Below the pieces are notes generated by a model. It did no database searches and had not been told where the DNA came from. It saw only the letters and a program-made list of their open reading frames with translations. DNA of 64,000 nucleotides from Oscillospiraceae bacterium (GTDB lineage: Bacteria > Bacillota > Clostridia > Oscillospirales > Oscillospiraceae): the NCBI GenBank assembly GCA_015068455.1, contig SVKO01000005.1, positions 124,001 through 188,000 of the forward strand. Direction: 5' to 3'. Every line of letters begins with the position of its first letter. Positions within the stretch are counted from its first letter, which is position 1. A program made the translations under genes and the position numbers. Positions 8,588 through 17,147 of the stretch are shown here, piece after piece.

Positions 8588-9193
8588 CTATCGGGACGTC
8601 TTTCTCTGTTTTTTTCCGCCGATGAAGGGACGGTGAAAGGCAGAAATCACTCTGCCGGCAAAATGTACGATGGGAACGCTGTGATGCAGGGCAACGCCTT
8701 TGCCGATGGCCTTGCCGCCGACGGTCAGGCCCGCCACAAGCGCGGACATGCCGACCTTGAGCACGTTGGGCCAGGAAAAGGTAAAGTCCTCCAGCAATCG
8801 GACGGCGATGACCGCTGCAGCCGAACCAGAGACGACGCCGCAGATATCGCCGATGACGTCGTTGCAGATGGATGCAACGCGGTCGGCGTTTTTGATCAGG
8901 CCGATGGCCTCCTTCGCTCCGCGGACCTTGCGGGCCGCCATGGAATGCAGCGGCTGATCCGGCGCAGCCGTGACAGCGACGCCGAGGATATCAAAGGCGA
9001 TGCCGATCAGGATGATCAGCAGCAGCACCGCCAGGGCGGCATAGATGCCGCTGCCGTCCAGCAGAACACCGGAGGCGTGGGTAAAACCTGCGGATATCAC
9101 CACCGTTGCAAGGAACACAAGGGTGATCCACAGGGCCGGTGACGGGCCGGAGCGCTTTCTCTTTTTCTGCGTTCCGGAAGCCGGTTTTTCCAA
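8588..9193 (-). CDS. oapA: OLE-associated membrane protein OapA, DUF21/CorB-like
   Basis: I choose the TTG at 9191-9193, which has GGGAGGA seven bases upstream; the frame continues to 9361 but that part lies in the noncoding RNA. The 201-residue product starts with a basic stretch. Hydrophobic spans follow at about 20-38, 45-68 and 130-165, and a basic C-terminus ends the protein. The segment after the second span (KVRGAKEAIGLIKNADRVAS) is well conserved in a family often labelled CorB-like Mg/Co transporter. Lying between the 620-nt RNA locus and dxs is the classic position of OapA, which binds OLE RNA at the membrane. The call rests on this context, topology and size. Confidence 0.82.
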   Translation of the reverse strand: MEKPASGTQKKRKRSGPSPALWITLVFLATVVISAGFTHASGVLLDGSGIYAALAVLLLIILIGIAFDILGVAVTAAPDQPLHSMAARKVRGAKEAIGLIKNADRVASICNDVIGDICGVVSGSAAAVIAVRLLEDFTFSWPNVLKVGMSALVAGLTVGGKAIGKGVALHHSVPIVHFAGRVISAFHRPFIGGKKQRKTSR

Positions 9194-9214
9194 ATGAGAT
9201 TCCTCCCAACAAGA

Positions 9215-9834
9215 TAACAAAAGATGGTGGCAGCAGGAAGGGTAAATCTTACGGCTTAGGTCGGGTTGGCTTTCCCTGGCAGAAACCTCCCGTTGCCGGA
9301 GAGGCAGTTTCCTTTTGATTCTGCCATCGGCGCGTCGCCGACGCCGATACCCGATTGCCACTGAGTCCGTACTGCAATCCCCTGCCTGCCCTCTCGACAG
9401 CCTAGGTGATTTCCACGACGGCGTCCGCCGGTACCTATCCTCTTTTGCAGATAACCTTTCATGAAAATATCACCCTTGCCTATGGCCATAGGTTCGGATG
9501 CATAGCTTCCCAATCCCGGGATATCCACGCAAGGCAGGCTACGCTGCACCCAGCACACGATTCTGTGCACCGAAAAGCAGGTTCATCTCCTGTTTCGTAC
9601 GCGCCGGGAAGGCAAATGCGCCAACGCGGCCGGCGTCGCACAAGAACAGGTCTCCGCGGAAACTGGGTCGTCAGCTGCATGCCGTTGCAGCTCGCCCAAT
9701 AACCTTAACCCCCAGCACCCACCCGAAACTGGGCGTAACAAGCAAGCACCAGGGACTTCATCGATATGCCCTTTAAAGGATTTTTAGGCCCTTCTTCAGT
9801 ATCGGCAGATCCGACTAGGATACTGCGCCACCAT
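9215..9834 (-). ncRNA. ole: OLE RNA (ornate large extremophilic RNA)
   Basis: About 825 bp between ispA and the TTG of the membrane gene hold no credible ORF. A sigma-A promoter at 9840-9868 (minus) would start transcription near 9834 and give about 620 nt up to the oapA ribosome site. OLE RNAs are about 610 nt. They lie directly upstream of oapA in Firmicutes and cluster with ispA, xseA/B, nusB, dxs and recN, exactly as here. The tract is GC-rich with many short inverted repeats, in contrast to the AT-rich promoter beside it. I identify it by context, length and structure, not by alignment to the covariance model. Exact ends are approximate. Confidence 0.85.
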
Positions 9835-9839
9835 TTTGT

Positions 9840-9868
9840 ATTTTATCACAATATTTATGAATATACAA
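9840..9868 (-). promoter_or_regulatory. Promoter of OLE RNA
   Basis: TTGTAT (complement at 9863-9868), 17 bp, TAAAAT (complement at 9840-9845), with a TGTGA extension before the -10. It lies in an AT-rich stretch (9840-9925) between the ispA-side hairpin and the RNA. Confidence 0.72.
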
Positions 9869-9970
9869 GATATTTATGCAAAAAAATTTTGCTTCTTTTT
9901 TCATTAAAACTATGACATTTGCAACAAATGTGAATAATGCGTGAATGGACATACAGAAAGATAAATATAC

Positions 9971-10002
9971 GCCCGGCCGCAGCGGTTCCGCAGCGGCCGG
10001 GC
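9971..10002 (-). terminator. Strong GC hairpin after ispA
   Basis: Ten-bp perfect arms (GCCCGGCCGC and complement) lie just downstream of the ispA stop. The minus-strand tail GTATATTTAT is only weakly U-rich, so it may be a partial terminator or an RNA-processing or stabilising hairpin separating ispA mRNA from the OLE transcript. Confidence 0.5.
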
Positions 10003-10018
10003 AAATGTACTTTTTCAG

Positions 10019-10894
10019 TCAGGAATCGCGATCCGCCAGAAGCTGTGCGAGCTCCCGCAGGAAGGCTGTGTCGTCAAAGGCGTCAAGGGCCTTCACCGCG
10101 TGTTCTGTCAGCGTATCGATCCGCCTTCGGCACTCGTCCAGGCTCAGAAGCCGGGCATAGGTGTTCTTATGCTCATCCATGCCGGTCTTTTTCCCCAGTT
10201 TTTCCGCATCGCCGATGACGTCGAGCATATCGTCGCGGATCTGGAAGGCCAGACCCAGTCCTGCGGCATACTGCGCCGCAGCGTCGAGCTGCTGCTCGGT
10301 CCCGCCCGCGGCAATGACGCCCAGGGTGCAGGCCGCGCCGATGAGCGCCCCGGTCTTGCGCACATGGATGGCGCCGACTTCCGCCTCGGAAAGGACCTTG
10401 TCCTCCCCTTCCAGATCGAGCATCTGTCCGCCCACCATGCCCAGCTCTCCGGCGCATTCGCCCAGCATCGTCACAGCCAGCGCAACCCGTTCCGGGGGAA
10501 GCTTCGCCATACCGAGCCGGGTGAACGCCGCGGTCAGCAGCGCGTCGCCGGCCAGCACCGCCGTCGCCTCGCCGTAGACCTTATGGCAGGTCAGCGCGCC
10601 GCGGCGGTAGTCGTCGTCGTCCATGCACGGAAGGTCATCATGGATCAGGCTGTATGTATGCACCATTTCCACGGCCGCGGCAAAGGGCAGCGCTTGCTCT
10701 GCGGTGCCGCCGCACGCCCGGGCAAAATTCAGGGTGAGAATGGGGCGGAGCCGCTTCCCGCCCGCCAGCAAACTGTAGCGCATGGCCTTGAACAGCGTCT
10801 GCTGAGGCTCGCCGTCATAGAGAAAACAGCCCTCGAGATAGCGCTCGACCAGTGCGCGGTCTGCTTCCATCCGGCGCAGATTTTCAGGCTTCAT
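10019..10894 (-). CDS. ispA: Farnesyl/geranylgeranyl diphosphate synthase
   Basis: This all-helical prenyltransferase (291 residues) condenses isopentenyl diphosphate with allylic diphosphates. The first aspartate-rich motif is HDDLPCMDDDDYRRG (about residues 82-96) and the second is IRDDMLDVIGDAEKLGKKTG (about 220-240). Both metal-binding clusters are complete. The two residues between the halves of the first motif match the short-chain (FPP) type in bacteria. It overlaps xseB by 11 bases, and the OLE locus follows. Confidence 0.95.
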   Translation of the reverse strand: MKPENLRRMEADRALVERYLEGCFLYDGEPQQTLFKAMRYSLLAGGKRLRPILTLNFARACGGTAEQALPFAAAVEMVHTYSLIHDDLPCMDDDDYRRGALTCHKVYGEATAVLAGDALLTAAFTRLGMAKLPPERVALAVTMLGECAGELGMVGGQMLDLEGEDKVLSEAEVGAIHVRKTGALIGAACTLGVIAAGGTEQQLDAAAQYAAGLGLAFQIRDDMLDVIGDAEKLGKKTGMDEHKNTYARLLSLDECRRRIDTLTEHAVKALDAFDDTAFLRELAQLLADRDS

Positions 10895-11114
10895 CTTCGA
10901 ACTCCTGTTCCACGGGCTCCCCGTCGGGTCCCTTCATCAACTTCACGATCTTCATTTCCGCTTCGTCAAGCTGCTTGGTGCAGCTGCGCACAAGCGCGGT
11001 CCCCTCTTCAAAAAGCTTGAGGGATTCTTCCAGGGGCAGTTCGCCGCGTTCCATGGTGCGGACGATCTCCTCCAGCCGTTTCATGGCGGTTTCAAAGCTT
11101 TTCGACTGTTCCAT
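10884..11114 (-). CDS. xseB: Exodeoxyribonuclease VII small subunit
   Basis: This 76-residue, strongly acidic helical protein has the XseB core FETAMKRLEEIVRTMERGEL followed by LPLEESLKLFEEG. Several copies bind the XseA large subunit to form the single-strand-specific exonuclease. Start and stop overlap xseA (23 bases) and ispA (11 bases), so translation is coupled. Confidence 0.95.
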   Translation of the reverse strand: MEQSKSFETAMKRLEEIVRTMERGELPLEESLKLFEEGTALVRSCTKQLDEAEMKIVKLMKGPDGEPVEQEFEDEA

Positions 11115-12321
11115 CTCGTTCCTCCTTTACGGCTCGGATCACAGCATCGGCGGCGCCGTCGCACAGGCGCAGGGTAATTCCGGCGCCCGGCTGCAGCTGG
11201 CGGATGCTCTTCACAACATGTCCCTGCTCGGTTAAAGCAACAGAATATCCCCGGCGCAAAACCTTCAGCGGGCTCATGGCGTCGAGACCTGCGGCGAGGG
11301 CCGCATACCGCTGCCGCGCCTTAGAAACGGCGCCGTCGGCGCCGGCGCGCAGAGACTTGGACAGGTAATCCAAAAGCAGTCGCCGGTCCTGCACATAGGC
11401 CACGGGACTGCGGAGCACGCGGGACGCGGCAAAGGCGTCCAGACGCTGCCGGCTGAGCTTTGTCCTGCGCTGAACGCTCTGGAGCATGGAGCTCTCGAAA
11501 GCGCGGAGCTTCACACGCAGATCGGCCTGGTCGGGCGTCGCCAGCTCCGCAGCGTTGCTGGGGGTGGCTGCACGCAGATCGGCGACAAAATCGGAAATGG
11601 TCACATCCGGCTCATGGCCGACGGCGGAAATAACCGGTATTTCGGATTTGTATATTTCCCGGGCCACGCGCTCATCATTGAAGGCCCAGAGGTCCTCGAT
11701 GGAGCCGCCGCCCCGTCCGGTGATGATGAGATCGGCCAGCCGAAAACGGTTGACATAGCGGATCGCGCCGTAGATTTCCGGCGGCGCCTCCGGGCCCTGC
11801 ACCCGCACAGGCAGGATCACGGCCCTGCACAGCGGATAACGGGCCTTGAGGATGCGCAGCATATCATGGATCGCCGCGCCGGCGCCGGAGGTGATGATCG
11901 CCACGGTGTGCGGATACTCCGGCAGGGGCTTTTTATGCGCCGGATCGAACAGGCCTTCCAGGCGAAGCTTTTCCTTGAGCTGCTCGAAGGCCACATGCAG
12001 ATCTCCCACGCCGTCCGGACTCAGCGCGGAGCAATAGAGCTGATAGGCCCCGTCCCGGGGAAAAACGGAGACGCGCCCGAATGCCAATACGCGCATGCCG
12101 TTCTCCGGGCGGAATCGCAGCGCCGCGGCGCTGCCGCGGAACAGAACACAGCGCAGGGCCGCATTCTGATCCTTCAGGGTGAAATAGTGATGCCCCGAGG
12201 GATAGACCTTATAGTTTGAAATCTCACCGCGAACGCACAGACTCTGCAGCGCAGGATCATCGTCGAACATCTGCTTGATGTAAGCATTGATCTGGCTGAC
12301 CTCAAGGATTCTACGCTCCAT
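11092..12321 (-). CDS. xseA: Exodeoxyribonuclease VII large subunit
   Basis: The 409-residue catalytic subunit has an N-terminal OB fold (residues 1-100, with the conserved GEISNYK and GHHYFTLKD). The central nuclease domain contains TSGAGAAIHDML (about 150-161), the ITGRGGGSIEDLWAFNDE block (about 200-217) and the GHEPDVTISD block (about 235-245). A coiled-coil arm and C-terminal strand follow. All family hallmarks are present. It overlaps the TsaD-like gene by 11 bases. Confidence 0.96.
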   Translation of the reverse strand: MERRILEVSQINAYIKQMFDDDPALQSLCVRGEISNYKVYPSGHHYFTLKDQNAALRCVLFRGSAAALRFRPENGMRVLAFGRVSVFPRDGAYQLYCSALSPDGVGDLHVAFEQLKEKLRLEGLFDPAHKKPLPEYPHTVAIITSGAGAAIHDMLRILKARYPLCRAVILPVRVQGPEAPPEIYGAIRYVNRFRLADLIITGRGGGSIEDLWAFNDERVAREIYKSEIPVISAVGHEPDVTISDFVADLRAATPSNAAELATPDQADLRVKLRAFESSMLQSVQRRTKLSRQRLDAFAASRVLRSPVAYVQDRRLLLDYLSKSLRAGADGAVSKARQRYAALAAGLDAMSPLKVLRRGYSVALTEQGHVVKSIRQLQPGAGITLRLCDGAADAVIRAVKEERDGTVEKL

Positions 12322-13231
12322 GGTAAGCCTCCCATGTCAGAACCGCGATTCCCATGGCATTGTCTGTGGAATACGCAGGCGGACAGAAAACGGCGTCAAG
12401 GCCCGCAAAAGCCTCACGCAGCATCGAATTGGAAGCAACGCCGCCGGAAAACACCACCGGAAGCCCGGGATGCTCATCCAAAGCCTGCTTCGTGGCCTTC
12501 CGGACCGCATGAATGATCGAACGAAGGCAGTAACGGGCCGTTGCCGCGGGATCGCCGGTCTTTTCAAAATATTCGCGCAGTTTGTTCTGCACCCCGGACA
12601 GGGAAAACTGCGCCCCGTCCACCCGTACACGGAACAGATCAGCGTTGTCCGACCCGGCGCTCAGGCGATCGATCGCTTTGCCCGCGGGGAAATCCAGGCC
12701 CAGCATCTGTCCGGTCCGGTCGATGAGCTGACCTGCGGACAGGTCTGTGGTGCCGCCGATGCACACTGCCCGAAGCTCCGGCTCCACCAGCAGAAGCTCC
12801 GTGGTGCCGCCGGACAGGTGCCAGGCAAGATGGGGCGTCTTTAAAAGATCCATTCGCTCCGCACCCCAGCAGGCGGCCGCGATGTGTCCCTGCTGATGGG
12901 AAAAGGAATACACCGGCACGTTCAGCACCGACGCGAGCACGCGCGCCTGACTCTCCCCGGCCAGAAAGCAGGGCATGTAAGAGCCCTCCACGGCCCGGGG
13001 CCGGGTGCTCACGCCCAAAGCAACAACATCATCGCAGGCGCCGATCTCGTCCATCAGCTGCGCCGCCAGCGCCGGAAGACGCTTCATATGGGAAAAAAGG
13101 GCATCGCTTTGGCGAAGCCCCAGTTCTCCCGGACGAACGTCCAACAGACGCGAACAGTTGTGCCCGCGTCCGCCGTCATATGCCGCAATGGAAGTTGTAT
13201 AGTTGCTGGTATCAAAGCCCAGGACGATCAT
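12311..13231 (-). CDS. TsaD/Kae1-family paralogue (O-sialoglycoprotease-like)
   Basis: The 306-residue protein has the ASKHA fold. It begins with LGFDTSNYTTS and carries a metal-binding HQQGH (about residues 108-112, matching HxxGH of TsaD), SGGTTELL and a late SGGVASNS. The canonical TsaD carries the t6A tRNA transferase activity with TsaB/TsaE. This shorter, divergent copy in the nusB-xseA interval is typical of Clostridia, where a second true TsaD usually exists elsewhere. Its substrate is therefore unproven. Its start overlaps the nusB stop as ATGA. Confidence 0.85.
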   Translation of the reverse strand: MIVLGFDTSNYTTSIAAYDGGRGHNCSRLLDVRPGELGLRQSDALFSHMKRLPALAAQLMDEIGACDDVVALGVSTRPRAVEGSYMPCFLAGESQARVLASVLNVPVYSFSHQQGHIAAACWGAERMDLLKTPHLAWHLSGGTTELLLVEPELRAVCIGGTTDLSAGQLIDRTGQMLGLDFPAGKAIDRLSAGSDNADLFRVRVDGAQFSLSGVQNKLREYFEKTGDPAATARYCLRSIIHAVRKATKQALDEHPGLPVVFSGGVASNSMLREAFAGLDAVFCPPAYSTDNAMGIAVLTWEAYHGA

Positions 13232-13686
13232 GACTCATGCTCCGCATGGTGATCCCTGGCAAAGGCGCCGAGGATACCGTTGACAAAGGCCACGACCTCC
13301 TCGTCCTCATAAACACGGGTCAGCCGGACCGCCTCGTTGATGGCGACGCCCGTGGGCACGTCATCAACGTAGAGGACCTCAAAAATGGACACATGCAAAA
13401 TGGCCTTGACCAGGCGGGAAATGCGCGAAACGCTCCAGCCGATGGCGTAACGGGCAACGATCTCGTCGAGCTCTTCCCTTTTCTCAGCGCATCCGCCGGC
13501 CACAGTACGGATATACTCCATCTGTTTCCGGTTCGGCCGCTCCTGGTAAAGCTCAAACTCCTTGCCAAGGCCGGAATAATAGCCTGTTTCCAGCAGGGTT
13601 TCCAAGGTCTGGTCGATATCGGCATGGGTATAATCCATGCCATAGACCAGATGGATGGCGATTTCTCTGGCAGTCGACCTAGTCAT
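13228..13686 (-). CDS. nusB: Transcription antitermination factor NusB
   Basis: The 152-residue all-helical RNA-binding factor joins NusE on boxA of rRNA leaders. It opens with TRSTAREIAIHLVYGMDY and ends with the conserved TGVAINEAVRLTRVY and FVNGILG segments. I prefer the ATG at 13686, which has GGAG nine bases upstream, over a TTG at 13701 that is itself part of that site. It follows the asp23 gene and overlaps the TsaD-like gene. Confidence 0.93.
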   Translation of the reverse strand: MTRSTAREIAIHLVYGMDYTHADIDQTLETLLETGYYSGLGKEFELYQERPNRKQMEYIRTVAGGCAEKREELDEIVARYAIGWSVSRISRLVKAILHVSIFEVLYVDDVPTGVAINEAVRLTRVYEDEEVVAFVNGILGAFARDHHAEHES

Positions 13687-13714
13687 ACCCGAATTCTCCA
13701 AAAAGTCTTTTGCA

Positions 13715-14086
13715 TTATTTCTTCATATTGATGCCGCTGACATTGACGTCCACAGACGCGACCTTGAGGCCGGTCATGGATTCGATGGCGGCATGGACGC
13801 CCTCCTGAACGTTTTTGGCCAGATCCAGCACGCTGTAGCCGTACTGGGCGATGAGGCTGCACTCAACGCAGATCTCATCGTTATCGTTCTGGCTCAGACG
13901 GATGCCCTTGGCGATGCTCTTTTTGCTGAACCGGTCGGAGAATTCGCCGCCCTGGCTGCCCGCCAGTGCGCAGACGCCCTCGACCTCGCTTGCAGCGACC
14001 GCAGCGATGGTGGCGATCACATCCTGGGAGATAAAGATCGCGCCGTTTTCCTGCTCCTGCGTGATATATTCTTTCAATTCACTCAT
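13715..14086 (-). CDS. Asp23/Gls24 family envelope stress protein
   Basis: The 123-residue protein has the Asp23 core: a start rich in acidic residues, AAVAASEVEGVCALAG, then CSLIAQYGYSVLDLAKNVQEGV and a final ASVDVNVSGI. In Firmicutes these proteins gather at the membrane through a partner and respond to envelope stress. A copy upstream of nusB is standard in Clostridia. The start has GAGGTCAGC upstream. Confidence 0.92.
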   Translation of the reverse strand: MSELKEYITQEQENGAIFISQDVIATIAAVAASEVEGVCALAGSQGGEFSDRFSKKSIAKGIRLSQNDNDEICVECSLIAQYGYSVLDLAKNVQEGVHAAIESMTGLKVASVDVNVSGINMKK

Positions 14087-14144
14087 GTTCGCTGACCTCC
14101 TTTGTGGTGCTTTTATTGTAGCACATTTCAGAAAAAATACAAGA

Positions 14145-14720
14145 CTATTTCACCTCAATGATGCGAATATCCGTCAGATCATAGTCTGTCTGCCCGGTGA
14201 CAACGTCGCTGATCAGGGCCACGTCGGAATCCTTCAGGCCGTCCTCCGGCGCGGCGACCGCAATGGAAATGCCTTCGTCGGTCATATATGCCACGCAGTC
14301 TTCAAATCCCTTTGCCACGATCAGGCTCTCGATCTGCGCCTCGCTCAGGGAGGTCTGCACAATGTCCTCCAGCTCCTTTGACGTGGTGGTGGCAGAGTCA
14401 TCCCCTTCGGCATATGCGATGGTTTCCTGCAGGGTCTCAATGGCCGCATCGCGCGCGCCCTGACGGCTGAGCCGGATCGTGGCAAAGGAATCGGCGCTGT
14501 GCTCCGCTTCCGCAGCGGTCTGCTTCGCCGCTTCGGCAGGCGCGCTGTCGCCGTCCGAGGAAAAGACCAGCGTATCCTCCCCCATCACCTGCTCGGAATT
14601 GAGCGTCTGTTCCAAGGCCGGCGTATCCGCCTGCTTTGTGTAATACCAGTTGAGATAGATCCCCGCGCAGACGAACAGGAATACGGTCACTGCCACGGCG
14701 TTTCGTTTCCAAATCTTCAT
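14145..14720 (-). CDS. spoIIIAH: Stage III sporulation protein AH
   Basis: SpoIIIAH sits in the mother-cell membrane and pairs with forespore SpoIIQ to form the feeding channel across the intermembrane space. The 191-residue product has one N-terminal membrane span (about residues 8-25), a low-complexity linker rich in Glu/Ala/Ser, and a C-terminal ring-building domain. That domain ends with the typical AKGFEDCVAYM and GISIAVAAPEDGL segments. It is the last gene of the spoIIIA operon. Confidence 0.93.
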   Translation of the reverse strand: MKIWKRNAVAVTVFLFVCAGIYLNWYYTKQADTPALEQTLNSEQVMGEDTLVFSSDGDSAPAEAAKQTAAEAEHSADSFATIRLSRQGARDAAIETLQETIAYAEGDDSATTTSKELEDIVQTSLSEAQIESLIVAKGFEDCVAYMTDEGISIAVAAPEDGLKDSDVALISDVVTGQTDYDLTDIRIIEVK

Positions 14721-14734
14721 GATGCATCCTCCCG

Positions 14735-15238
14735 CTATTGCTTCATTTTGACCACTGTGATTCGATCCGTACTCAGGCCGGTCAGACCTGCCACGGCATT
14801 CACCAGATCCAGCCGCACCTGCGGCGAATCCGCTCCTGCGCAGACGATCAGCGCGCCGCGATACTGCGCGTACACCGTCTTTCGCTCCACCGGCACGTCC
14901 GCGCCGCCGGATTCCCGGGCCAGCACGGTGGTGCGGGTGCGGTTTTCCGTATCGGCGTCTTTGTTCAGTGTCTCGTCTGTTTGGTAGACCGTCTCATTTC
15001 CCGTCTGTTTGGTCAGAAAAACCCGCACAGGCCCTGCGCCATTGATGCACGAAAGGATCTCCTCGAGCTGCGCTTCCATGCTCTGTTCCGGCGCCGGCGC
15101 CGGCGGCTGTGCGCTTTCCGGCTGCTTCTGCCGGGCCGGCCATAGAATCAGAACCAGACCGAGCAGCAGGATCAGCGCGGGATATTTCAGCTGCTTCAGC
15201 TTTTGTGAGATCGCCTTGAAATCTATTCTTCCTGCCAT
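14735..15238 (-). CDS. spoIIIAG: Stage III sporulation protein AG
   Basis: The 167-residue product has one membrane span (about residues 18-34), a Pro/Ala/Glu linker, and a ring-building domain containing ILSCINGAGPVRVFLT and YRGALIVCAGAD. SpoIIIAG forms a large ring in the SpoIIIA-SpoIIQ secretion-like complex. It overlaps spoIIIAF by 16 bases and precedes spoIIIAH by 14. Confidence 0.92.
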   Translation of the reverse strand: MAGRIDFKAISQKLKQLKYPALILLLGLVLILWPARQKQPESAQPPAPAPEQSMEAQLEEILSCINGAGPVRVFLTKQTGNETVYQTDETLNKDADTENRTRTTVLARESGGADVPVERKTVYAQYRGALIVCAGADSPQVRLDLVNAVAGLTGLSTDRITVVKMKQ

Positions 15239-15699
15239 ATCTGCCGCTCCTTAGGAATCCCCAGGGTCTGAAACAGATACTCGCTGAGCGACTGTCGCTG
15301 CTGCGCCGACCATCTGCCCCGCAGGGTCACGCGATAGGGATAGCAATAGTGCTCCGAGAGTTCCGCCAGCTCGATCTGTGCCTCCACCTCGCATCCGAGC
15401 GCTTGGGCTTTGTCCAATATATACGTCCTGGTCTGTTCGGTTATGAGCCTTGCAGATTCTTTTTCTCCTTCGGATATCGCCTCGTCGATCAGCGCCTCAT
15501 CCGGTCGGAAGCCGGAGAAATATCGCAGATCACCGATGCGCAGACTGAGAATGGGGCGCAGAAGAACGATCAGCACAAGGAGGCCTCCAAAAAGATCCGT
15601 CATCCGCCCGATGCTTTTATTCTGCGGAACAGCCCGCGCAAGACTGACGGCCAGGGCGGCAGCGGTCACTGCGAGCAGATATCGTCGAAGCTCGCTCAT
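15223..15699 (-). CDS. spoIIIAF: Stage III sporulation protein AF
   Basis: I use the ATG at 15699 (MSELRRYLLAV), with AAGGTG upstream, instead of a GTG at 15723. The 158-residue product has two N-terminal hydrophobic segments (about residues 7-25 and 35-53) and a soluble C-terminal domain with a ring-building fold. Its place between spoIIIAE (4-base overlap) and spoIIIAG supports the call more than its divergent sequence does. Confidence 0.9.
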   Translation of the reverse strand: MSELRRYLLAVTAAALAVSLARAVPQNKSIGRMTDLFGGLLVLIVLLRPILSLRIGDLRYFSGFRPDEALIDEAISEGEKESARLITEQTRTYILDKAQALGCEVEAQIELAELSEHYCYPYRVTLRGRWSAQQRQSLSEYLFQTLGIPKERQIWQEE

Positions 15700-16754
15700 G
15701 CCGCACGCACCTTGAGATAGCACACACAGCTGATCAGAAGCATCAGCGCGGCGGCAGCCAGCATAGAAAGCAGAAATCCCATGGCGTCACATACGGCGTC
15801 CATCATATTCAGAAGCCGCGGCTGGCCCATTGCCCCGGCCGCCGCGGCTGCCATTTTGAGGATCAGCAGCTGGACAAGGGTGCACAAAAAGGGGCCGACA
15901 CAAATGGCGATCACCGCCAGCATTCCAAACAAGCCAACCGCGTTGCGCACAGCCGCCGCGCCGACAATGACCGTCTCGGAAGCGTCGGCGATCATGCTGC
16001 CGACCACAGGAACAACGCCGGACAGAGACAGCTTCATGGTCTTGACAAGCGTTGCATCCGCGGAGCCCGCCACCAATCCCGTGACCGTCAGATAGCCGGT
16101 AAATACAAAAACGATCAGCTTGATCCCACCTTGAAAGAAGGATTTGATGAGCTTTGAAAGGCGTGAGAGCAGTTCGCCGCCGCAAAGTGCCTGGGCAGCC
16201 CGCATGGCCACATAGGTATAAATTGCCGGAAGAAGCATATCCCCCATCAAGCGCATGAGAAAATCCGTGAACAACGCCGTCCCGGCATAAATTGCTGTGG
16301 ATGCGGTAACGCCGCCCGCCGCGGCAGTCCCCGCCGTCATAGCCGGGAGCAGCACATCGGCAAAGGCCTGCATCTGCCCGAGCGCCTCAACGCCCGCGGC
16401 GGTCAATGCATCCATGCGCAGCGTTCCCGCCGCGCCGATGCACACAACGCCCGCGATGCAGGCGGGATCCAGCCCGTCCGTACCGCCGGCGACGGAGCAG
16501 AGCAGCACGGCGCAAAGCATGACGGCGGCGCTTTTCATTGCCTCTTTCACCGCCGACGACAGAGTGGGAAAAACACCCTGTACGATTCGGTTCAAGCCTT
16601 CTGCGAAGGAACCGTTCCGTGTTCCGCCCATCAATTCCTCCGCCTGCTCCGGCAGCGCGCCATAGACTCTCTCCTGCCCGAAGGAGAGCTCCGCCGCCGA
16701 TGCCGCCGTATTCAGAAGACACAAAAAGGCCAAACAAAGGAATAGCTTTCGCAT
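15696..16754 (-). CDS. spoIIIAE: Stage III sporulation protein AE
   Basis: This 352-residue polytopic membrane protein starts with a signal-like segment (residues 1-20). It has about seven or eight hydrophobic spans, including GTALFTDFLMRLMGDMLLPA and the GVVPVVGSMIADASETVIVG block that is strongly conserved in SpoIIIAE. It is the proposed export-channel component of the SpoIIIA complex. It begins directly after the spoIIIAD stop. Confidence 0.94.
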   Translation of the reverse strand: MRKLFLCLAFLCLLNTAASAAELSFGQERVYGALPEQAEELMGGTRNGSFAEGLNRIVQGVFPTLSSAVKEAMKSAAVMLCAVLLCSVAGGTDGLDPACIAGVVCIGAAGTLRMDALTAAGVEALGQMQAFADVLLPAMTAGTAAAGGVTASTAIYAGTALFTDFLMRLMGDMLLPAIYTYVAMRAAQALCGGELLSRLSKLIKSFFQGGIKLIVFVFTGYLTVTGLVAGSADATLVKTMKLSLSGVVPVVGSMIADASETVIVGAAAVRNAVGLFGMLAVIAICVGPFLCTLVQLLILKMAAAAAGAMGQPRLLNMMDAVCDAMGFLLSMLAAAALMLLISCVCYLKVRAA

Positions 16755-17147
16755 CTATTGCCCCATCATCCGCCGGATGATCTCCAGAGCAGACTGCAGC
16801 AGCGGCAGGCCGATCAAAACAGAAGCGCATATTCCGCAAACCTCTGCCGTTTTGGCCATGGCCCTTTGTCCGCAGTCCGTGCATACCGCGCTGGAAATCT
16901 GCGTCACGACCCCAATGCCCACGGTTTTGATCATCGGAGAGAACAACGCTTCATCCAGATTGCTGAGTTCCCTCAGATCCTCAAAAAAACGGACTGCAGG
17001 CCGGAGGGTCCGGATGCAGGCGATCAGCGCACCCGCACAGCACAGCAGTCCGATCGCCATGGACAGTGCGCGATCTCTTCGATCCAGCACTGCGCCCAGC
17101 AAAGCCGCGCACAGGCAGATCCCTGCGATTTTTGCAAAGTCTCCCAT
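16755..17147 (-). CDS. spoIIIAD: Stage III sporulation protein AD
   Basis: The frame stays open to 17381, but the ATG at 17147 (MGDFAKIAGIC) gives the normal 130-residue product and avoids overlap with spoIIIAC. Four hydrophobic helices are visible. The conserved motif FSPMIKTVGIGVVTQ is followed by SAVCTDCGQ in the middle. It resembles EscS/FliQ-type small export proteins. Confidence 0.92.
   Translation of the reverse strand: MGDFAKIAGICLCAALLGAVLDRRDRALSMAIGLLCCAGALIACIRTLRPAVRFFEDLRELSNLDEALFSPMIKTVGIGVVTQISSAVCTDCGQRAMAKTAEVCGICASVLIGLPLLQSALEIIRRMMGQ

Noticed and set aside
8588-9361. Longer 257-residue form of the OapA gene
   Set aside because: The extra N-terminus is Arg/Cys/Ser-rich, lies in the RNA locus and lacks a ribosome site; the TTG at 9193 has a strong one.
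9256-9680. Short ORFs inside the ispA-oapA gap
   Set aside because: They overlap each other on both strands, lack ribosome sites and fall within the predicted OLE RNA.
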